From NCBI GenBank assembly GCA_029865285.1, contig JAOUHE010000061.1:1-9274 (forward strand): a stretch of DNA of 9,274 nt, given 5' to 3'. The position numbers and the translations under genes are program-made. Shown piece after piece: positions 7,598 to 9,274 of the stretch. Under the pieces are notes generated by a model that was not told the origin of the DNA, did no database searches, and saw only the letters and a program-made list of their open reading frames with translations. This DNA comes from Chloroflexota bacterium. Lineage in GTDB: Bacteria > Chloroflexota > Limnocylindria > QHBO01. The first letter of the stretch is position 1. The number at the start of each line of letters is the position of its first letter.

Positions 7598-8856
7598 GCG
7601 GGAGCGGGGGTCGCTGGCGCGGCCTCATCGGTCCGGCCCTTGCCCAGGAAGAGCAGCTGCCAGGCGATCAGCGCCAGGAAGATCGTGGACAGCCCGGCGC
7701 CCAGCAGGAAGCCGGCGGGAGGATCCCACAGCTCTGCCACCACCCCGATGAAGATGCCACCGATCGGCGACGCGCCGGCGAAGACGGTCACATACAGGGC
7801 CATCACCCGGCCCCGCAACTCGTCCGGGACGTTCTGCTGCACCATGACGTTGATGCTGTTGATCATCAGCATCGACGACAGGCCGACCAGCATGACCAGC
7901 GGGTAGACCAAGAATGGGCTCCGCGACACGCCGAGCAGGGCTTCGAAAACGACGAACCCCACGCCCCCACCGAGGATGAAGCCGAGGAGTGGACGCCGCG
8001 TTCCGATGAAGGCGAGTGACAGCGAGCCGATCAGCGAGCCGAGGCCCATCGCCGCGAAGAGGGCGCCGTAGCCATCGGCCTGGATCGCGAGCGTCAGGCG
8101 GGCGAAAAGCGGCAGGAGGATCTGGAAGTTGAAGCCGAAGAGGCTGATACCGCCCAGCAGGACGAGCGGCCACAGCACGGTCGGAATCCGGACCGCGTAG
8201 CGGATCCCCTCGGCCAGGCTCGACCGGACCGACGGATGCCGCTCGGGTCGCTGCGATCGCCGGATCTCGCGCGGATCCATGCGCCACAGGGCGGTCAGCA
8301 CGCCGCCGTAGCTCGCCGCGTTGACCGCGAAGTTGAAGGCCGGCCCGAAGACGGCGAGGGTCACACCGGCCACCGCGGGGCCGAGCACGCGCGCCAGGTT
8401 GAAGCTGGCTGAGTTGAGGGTGATCGCACCCATCAGCTGCTCCCGCGACACGAGGTCGGCGGCGAACGACTGGCGAACCGGCATGTCCACCGCGTTCACG
8501 AACCCGAGGGCAAGCGCGAGCAGCATGACGTGCCAGATCTGGACCACATCGGTCGCCGTGAGCGCAAACAGGGCCACCGCCTGGAGCATGGCGACCGACT
8601 GGGTGACCATCAGCAGGCGCCGCTTGTCGACACGGTCGGCGATGACCCCGCCCAGCGGGGCGAGCACCATCGACGGGGCGAACTGCAGGGCCAACACGAT
8701 GCCCAGCTGAATGGGGCTGCCGCCCAGCAGCAGGACCAGCCACGGCTGGCTGACCGACTGCATCCAGGTGCCGACCAGGCTGACGATCTGGCCGCTCCAG
8801 TAAAGCCGGTAGTTCCGGACGGAGAGCGCGATGAAGCCGCCGCGAGGTTTGAGCAT
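7594..8856 (-). CDS. MFS transporter, MFS_3 (DHA3, EntS-like) family, 420 aa
   Basis: The N-terminus ALSVRNYRLYWSGQIVSLVG (10-29), continued by TWMQSVSQPWLVL, is a hallmark of MFS_3 exporters such as EntS-like proteins. Motif A is GGVIADRVDKRR (69-80). RQSFAADLVSREQLMGAITL and the LNSASFNLARVLGPAVAGV stretch after it are further family signatures. QQNVPDELRGRVMALYVTVF marks the late cytoplasmic loop. About twelve helices and 420 residues are normal for the family. The Ala/Pro-rich tail (DEAAPATPAPA) is cytoplasmic. The start is ATG 8856, without a good ribosome site; TAGCAT at 8866-8871 could be a -10 box only nine bases away. It overlaps the next MFS gene by GTGA. Adjacent MFS_3 and Fsr-like exporters could act on one compound, but nothing shows it. 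Confidence 0.93.
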   Translation of the reverse strand: MLKPRGGFIALSVRNYRLYWSGQIVSLVGTWMQSVSQPWLVLLLGGSPIQLGIVLALQFAPSMVLAPLGGVIADRVDKRRLLMVTQSVAMLQAVALFALTATDVVQIWHVMLLALALGFVNAVDMPVRQSFAADLVSREQLMGAITLNSASFNLARVLGPAVAGVTLAVFGPAFNFAVNAASYGGVLTALWRMDPREIRRSQRPERHPSVRSSLAEGIRYAVRIPTVLWPLVLLGGISLFGFNFQILLPLFARLTLAIQADGYGALFAAMGLGSLIGSLSLAFIGTRRPLLGFILGGGVGFVVFEALLGVSRSPFLVYPLVMLVGLSSMLMINSINVMVQQNVPDELRGRVMALYVTVFAGASPIGGIFIGVVAELWDPPAGFLLGAGLSTIFLALIAWQLLFLGKGRTDEAAPATPAPA

Positions 8857-8891
8857 CGGCTCGTAATGCTACAGACCGATATGCTTGATCG
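8857..8891. promoter_or_regulatory. Short 35-base divergent region with -10-like boxes
   Basis: Only 35 bases separate the start codons of the MFS_3 gene (minus) and the secreted hydrolase gene (plus), so their promoters overlap or lie in the genes. TATGCT (8880-8885, plus) ends six bases before ATG 8892, and TAGCAT (8871-8866, minus) nine bases before ATG 8856. Neither gene has a Shine-Dalgarno site. This fits short or leaderless mRNAs, but no -35 box is clear. Confidence 0.3.
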
Positions 8892-9274
8892 ATGCGACGA
8901 CCGCTGCGCCGCTTGACCGGTGCCGCCGCCGCCTTCGTGGTGGTGGCGGCCGCCAGCCTTGCGCTAGCCCCTGGGACGATCGCGCCGGCCGGAGCCGTGG
9001 CGTCATCGCCCGCCGTACGATCGGTGGCGCCCGAGCCCTCGGACCCACCGATTTCGCGCTCCCCGGGGATCATCGGGAGTGGGACGACGCGCCCGCCCGC
9101 ACTCACCGATGTCACCGAAGAGGACGCGGCCGCCCTCCAGGCGGCGATCGACCGCGCAAAGGTGACCTATGGCCTGGCGACCCTGACCGTCGGCCTCTCC
9201 GTCGATGGCGAGCTGGGGTGGAGCGGCGTGGCCGGCACGGCGGTCGGCGGCGGCGGGCCGCTGAAGGGCGTCTA
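8892..9274 (+). CDS. Secreted serine hydrolase, beta-lactamase/PBP-like fold, 3' end beyond the window
   Basis: The first 127 residues are visible. MRRPLRRLTG followed by a hydrophobic Ala/Val stretch (11-27) is a signal peptide, with cleavage perhaps near residue 27 or 36. A Pro/Ser-rich spacer follows (40-72). LQAAIDRAKVTYGLATLTVG (82-101), then LSVDGELGWSGVAG (102-115), match the first helix and strands of class C beta-lactamase-like serine hydrolases, where an S-x-x-K nucleophile motif follows about 20-30 residues later. That motif is beyond the edge, so catalytic competence cannot be checked. The upstream ATG at 8881 is in another frame that stops soon. There is no ribosome site. Members act as D,D-peptidases, esterases or beta-lactamases outside the membrane. 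It is divergent from the two exporters. Confidence 0.75.
   Translation, partial: MRRPLRRLTGAAAAFVVVAAASLALAPGTIAPAGAVASSPAVRSVAPEPSDPPISRSPGIIGSGTTRPPALTDVTEEDAAALQAAIDRAKVTYGLATLTVGLSVDGELGWSGVAGTAVGGGGPLKGV

Overview
The window is GC-rich DNA from a bacterium. The codon use, the Pro/Thr-rich extracytoplasmic linker in the first gene, the frequent 4-base ATGA/GTGA gene overlaps and several starts without a Shine-Dalgarno site are compatible with an uncultured Chloroflexota lineage or another GC-rich phylum. This placement is an inference from style; there is no marker gene in the window.

Layout. 1-1903 (minus strand): a truncated gene relic of apparent DUF1579-like ancestry overlaps the GTG start of a DMT/EamA-family permease. 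The permease in turn overlaps a single-pass membrane protein with a Pro/Thr stalk that runs off the left edge. 1974-2831 (plus): a complete nitrilase-superfamily carbon-nitrogen hydrolase, transcribed divergently. 2832-3229: a 398-base gene-free convergent interval packed with palindromic repeats. 3230-6138 (minus): a likely operon of an XRE-type helix-turn-helix protein with a possible PD-(D/E)XK-like C-terminal domain, acetyl-CoA synthetase, and a 70-residue two-helix membrane protein. 6139-6358: a second repeat-rich interval. 6359-8856 (minus): two overlapping MFS exporter genes. 8892-9274 (plus): the secreted N-terminus of a probable beta-lactamase-fold serine hydrolase, cut by the right edge.

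The genes form small functional units rather than one pathway: acetate activation (acs with its neighbours), amide or nitrile hydrolysis, and three transporters (one DMT, two MFS). No tRNA, rRNA, CRISPR array, transposase or phage gene was seen.

The most unusual content is a family of palindromic repeats built on ACCAC-N5-GTGGT (best copies ACCACGT-S-ACGTGGT). Copies occur as a degenerate tandem array between the hydrolase and the acs operon, and as a 150-base element with 33-base imperfect terminal inverted repeats in front of the XRE-acs operon. The homology between copies extends well beyond the palindrome (34 of 39 aligned columns between the best pair). They therefore look like copies of one element and not chance palindromes. 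Whether they are mobile, regulatory or RNA-encoding cannot be decided from this sequence.
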